Shown one piece after another: positions 21,254-22,814 of a stretch of 22,814 bases of DNA. The stretch spans positions 1 to 22,814 of the forward strand of contig BNXD01000022.1 in NCBI GenBank assembly GCA_025999315.1, given 5' to 3'. The position numbers and the translations under genes were made by a program. Source of the stretch: Bacteroidia bacterium (lineage in GTDB: Bacteria > Bacteroidota > Bacteroidia > Bacteroidales > Rikenellaceae). Within the stretch, counting starts at the first letter, position 1. Each line of letters begins with the position of its first letter. The notes under the pieces were generated by a model that searched no databases, had not been told where the DNA came from, and saw only the letters and a program-made list of their open reading frames with translations.

Positions 21254-22814
21254 CTTCGGGAATTTTTCTCCAACATATAGTAGAATGCGGGCAGGACGTA
21301 GAGCGTGATGACCGTTGCGCACAACAGGCCGTAGACGATCACCGTGGCCAGCGGCCGCTGCACGTCGGAGCCTATGCCCGTCGAGAGCGATGCGGGCAGC
21401 AGCCCCAGCACGGCCACCGTGGCGGTCATCAGCACCGGACGCAGGCGGTGGCTCGCCCCGGCGATCACCGCCTGCCCAAGCTCCATCCCCCGGCGGCGCA
21501 GGACGTTGATGTGCGAGATCATGATCACGCCGTTTTGGATCGAGACGCCGAACAGAGCGATGAAACCCACGGCCGACGAGACGTTGAAGGTCATCCCGCG
21601 AACGTTGAGCGCCAACATGCCTCCGAAGACGGCCAGCGGCAGCAGCCCGATGAGCAGCCCCGCCTGGCGGAAGTTGCCGAAGGCGCCGTACAGCAGCAGG
21701 AACATCAACGCCAGCGCCAGCGGCACCACCACCGCCAGACGCGAGTAGGCGCGGTTCTGGTTCTCGAACTGTCCGTCCCATCGAATCTGAAAGGCCGCGT
21801 GGTCGTATTTCACTTCCGTTTTGATCCTCTCCGAGGCTTCGGAGAGGAACGAACTCAGGTCGCGTCCGCGCAGGTTGACGCGGATGGTCAGGTGGCGGCG
21901 GTTCATCTCGCGGCTGATGGAGCTCGCGCCGGTGGCGGTGCGCACGGCGGCCACCTGCGAGAGGGGTATCCGGGCCCCCGAAGAGGAGGTGAGCATCAGG
22001 GCGCCGATCTTCTCGGGCGTGTCGCGGAAGTGTTCGCCGTAGCGGCAGATCACATCGTAGACCTTGCTGCCGATGAACACCTGCGAGACGGCCTTGCCTC
22101 CGACGGCCACCTCGATCAGTTCGGCCACCTCGCCCACGTTGAGGCCGTACTGCGCCAGACGGTCGCGGTCGATCTCGATCTGCAGCTGCGGCAGCGGCGG
22201 CTCCTGTTCGATGGCCACATCGGCCGCCCCGTCGATGCTGCGCACCACGGTCACGACCTGCTCGGCCAGACGGCGCGCGCCGATGATCTCCTCGCCGTAG
22301 ACCTTTATGGCCAGATCGCTGTGCGAACCGGCTATCTGGTCCATCACCATGTCGATGATCGGCTGCGAAAAGCCCGCCGTATAGCCCGGCATCGAGGCGA
22401 TCATGGCCTCCATGTCATTGACCAGGTCTGCTTTGCGCCGTGAGTGCCGCCACTCGCGGTAGGGTTTCAGCCCGACGGAATACTCGACGTGCGAGGTCGA
22501 GAACGACTCGGCCCCCTCGTCGTCGCGCCCGGTCTGGGCCATGACATATGTTACCTCGTCGAAACGGGCCAGACGGCGACGCAGCGTGTCGCTCATCTCT
22601 TTGGCCTTGTCGAGCGAGAGGCCCGGGGGCATCTGCACCTGTATCCATATCCCCCCTTCGTCGAGCGGTGGAAGGAAATCCTTGCCGACGGTGATGCTCA
22701 GCGTTATGGCGGCGGCGAGGATCACCCCCGCGGGCAGAAAGACCCGCCGGGGCCGGCTCATGATGCGCGCGGTCTGCCGGCGGTAGAGCCCGATCAGCCG
22801 CTCGAGCCAGCGGT
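21250..22814 (-). CDS. CzcA/CusA-type RND efflux pump, C-terminal half, cut by window edge
   Basis: The frame runs without a stop from the window edge to 21250, giving about 521 residues of a protein normally near 1030; the methionine at 22761 is internal, since the upstream residues (RWLERLIGLYRRQTARI) continue the family sequence. Visible are the second periplasmic porter region (KDFLPPLDEGGIWIQVQMPP; AGFSQPIIDMVMDQIAGSHS) and the last transmembrane block (ALMFLLLYGAFGNFRQAGLL; GFIALFGVSIQNGVIMISHI; RLRPVLMTATVAVLGLLPAS). These match heavy-metal-type (HME) RND pumps. The charged residues that define metal specificity lie in the missing half, so substrate is unknown. The stop overlaps the TolC-like start, so the two are coupled. 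Confidence 0.9.
   Translation of the reverse strand, partial: RWLERLIGLYRRQTARIMSRPRRVFLPAGVILAAAITLSITVGKDFLPPLDEGGIWIQVQMPPGLSLDKAKEMSDTLRRRLARFDEVTYVMAQTGRDDEGAESFSTSHVEYSVGLKPYREWRHSRRKADLVNDMEAMIASMPGYTAGFSQPIIDMVMDQIAGSHSDLAIKVYGEEIIGARRLAEQVVTVVRSIDGAADVAIEQEPPLPQLQIEIDRDRLAQYGLNVGEVAELIEVAVGGKAVSQVFIGSKVYDVICRYGEHFRDTPEKIGALMLTSSSGARIPLSQVAAVRTATGASSISREMNRRHLTIRVNLRGRDLSSFLSEASERIKTEVKYDHAAFQIRWDGQFENQNRAYSRLAVVVPLALALMFLLLYGAFGNFRQAGLLIGLLPLAVFGGMLALNVRGMTFNVSSAVGFIALFGVSIQNGVIMISHINVLRRRGMELGQAVIAGASHRLRPVLMTATVAVLGLLPASLSTGIGSDVQRPLATVIVYGLLCATVITLYVLPAFYYMLEKNSRR

Noticed and set aside
21254..21781. Upstream in-frame extension of the TolC-like gene
   Set aside because: The extension lies inside the RND pump gene in another frame; the start at 21253 gives a signal peptide and an ATGA overlap.
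21241..22443. Plus-strand open frame (400 codons) opposite the RND pump
   Set aside because: Low-complexity, His/Gln/Arg-rich product typical of GC-rich antisense frames; the minus-strand frame has unmistakable pump motifs.

Overview
The window looks like a Bacteroidales chromosome segment with a fairly high GC content. Three things support this: an adjacent SusC/SusD pair, several lipoproteins with Bacteroidetes-style lipoboxes, and a TTG/TAnnTTTG-type promoter upstream of the surface glycan-binding protein. The genus cannot be fixed from the sequence alone; a gut Rikenellaceae or related lineage is an inference.

Most of the window (about 1.1 to 19.1 kb) is a polysaccharide utilization locus that looks aimed at beta-mannan, probably decorated galacto- or glucomannan. 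Its outer half is divergent. SusC and SusD run on the plus strand (14135-19102) and end at a strong terminator. A surface glycan-binding lipoprotein, a GH31 lipoprotein, a GH28-like beta-helix lipoprotein and a bimodular GH5-GH26 mannanase lipoprotein run on the minus strand (13822 down to 6539), with gaps of 5 bases or fewer or with start/stop overlaps. After a 0.5 kb cluster of palindromic repeats, the minus strand continues with a CE2-type acetyl esterase, a GH130 mannosylglucose phosphorylase, a GPH-family sugar symporter and a cellobiose/mannobiose 2-epimerase, the last three overlapping. Beyond a structured 423-base intergenic region lies an AraC-family regulator cut by the left edge of the window.

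The inferred pathway is as follows. The surface binding protein and SusCD capture and import mannan fragments. The GH5-GH26 lipoprotein cuts the backbone while the esterase, GH31 and GH28-like proteins remove side groups. The symporter brings mannobiose into the cytoplasm, the epimerase turns it into mannosyl-glucose, and the GH130 enzyme phosphorolyses that to mannose-1-phosphate and glucose.

The right end (19994-22814) is a different, visibly more GC-rich module on the minus strand: the C-terminal half of a CzcA/CusA-type RND pump overlapping a TolC-like outer-membrane efflux protein.

The unexplained structure is in the DNA between and within these genes. Two clusters of related palindromic repeats (6032-6538 and 19178-19984) bracket the SusCD/enzyme block in the same orientation, and each is bounded by outward copies of an ATGCGAAT-type motif. 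The region at 718-1140 carries tandem hairpins with compensating stems. A near-perfect 41-base palindrome sits inside the GH31 coding sequence. A run of nine G lies in the SusC signal peptide and could make the transporter phase-variable.
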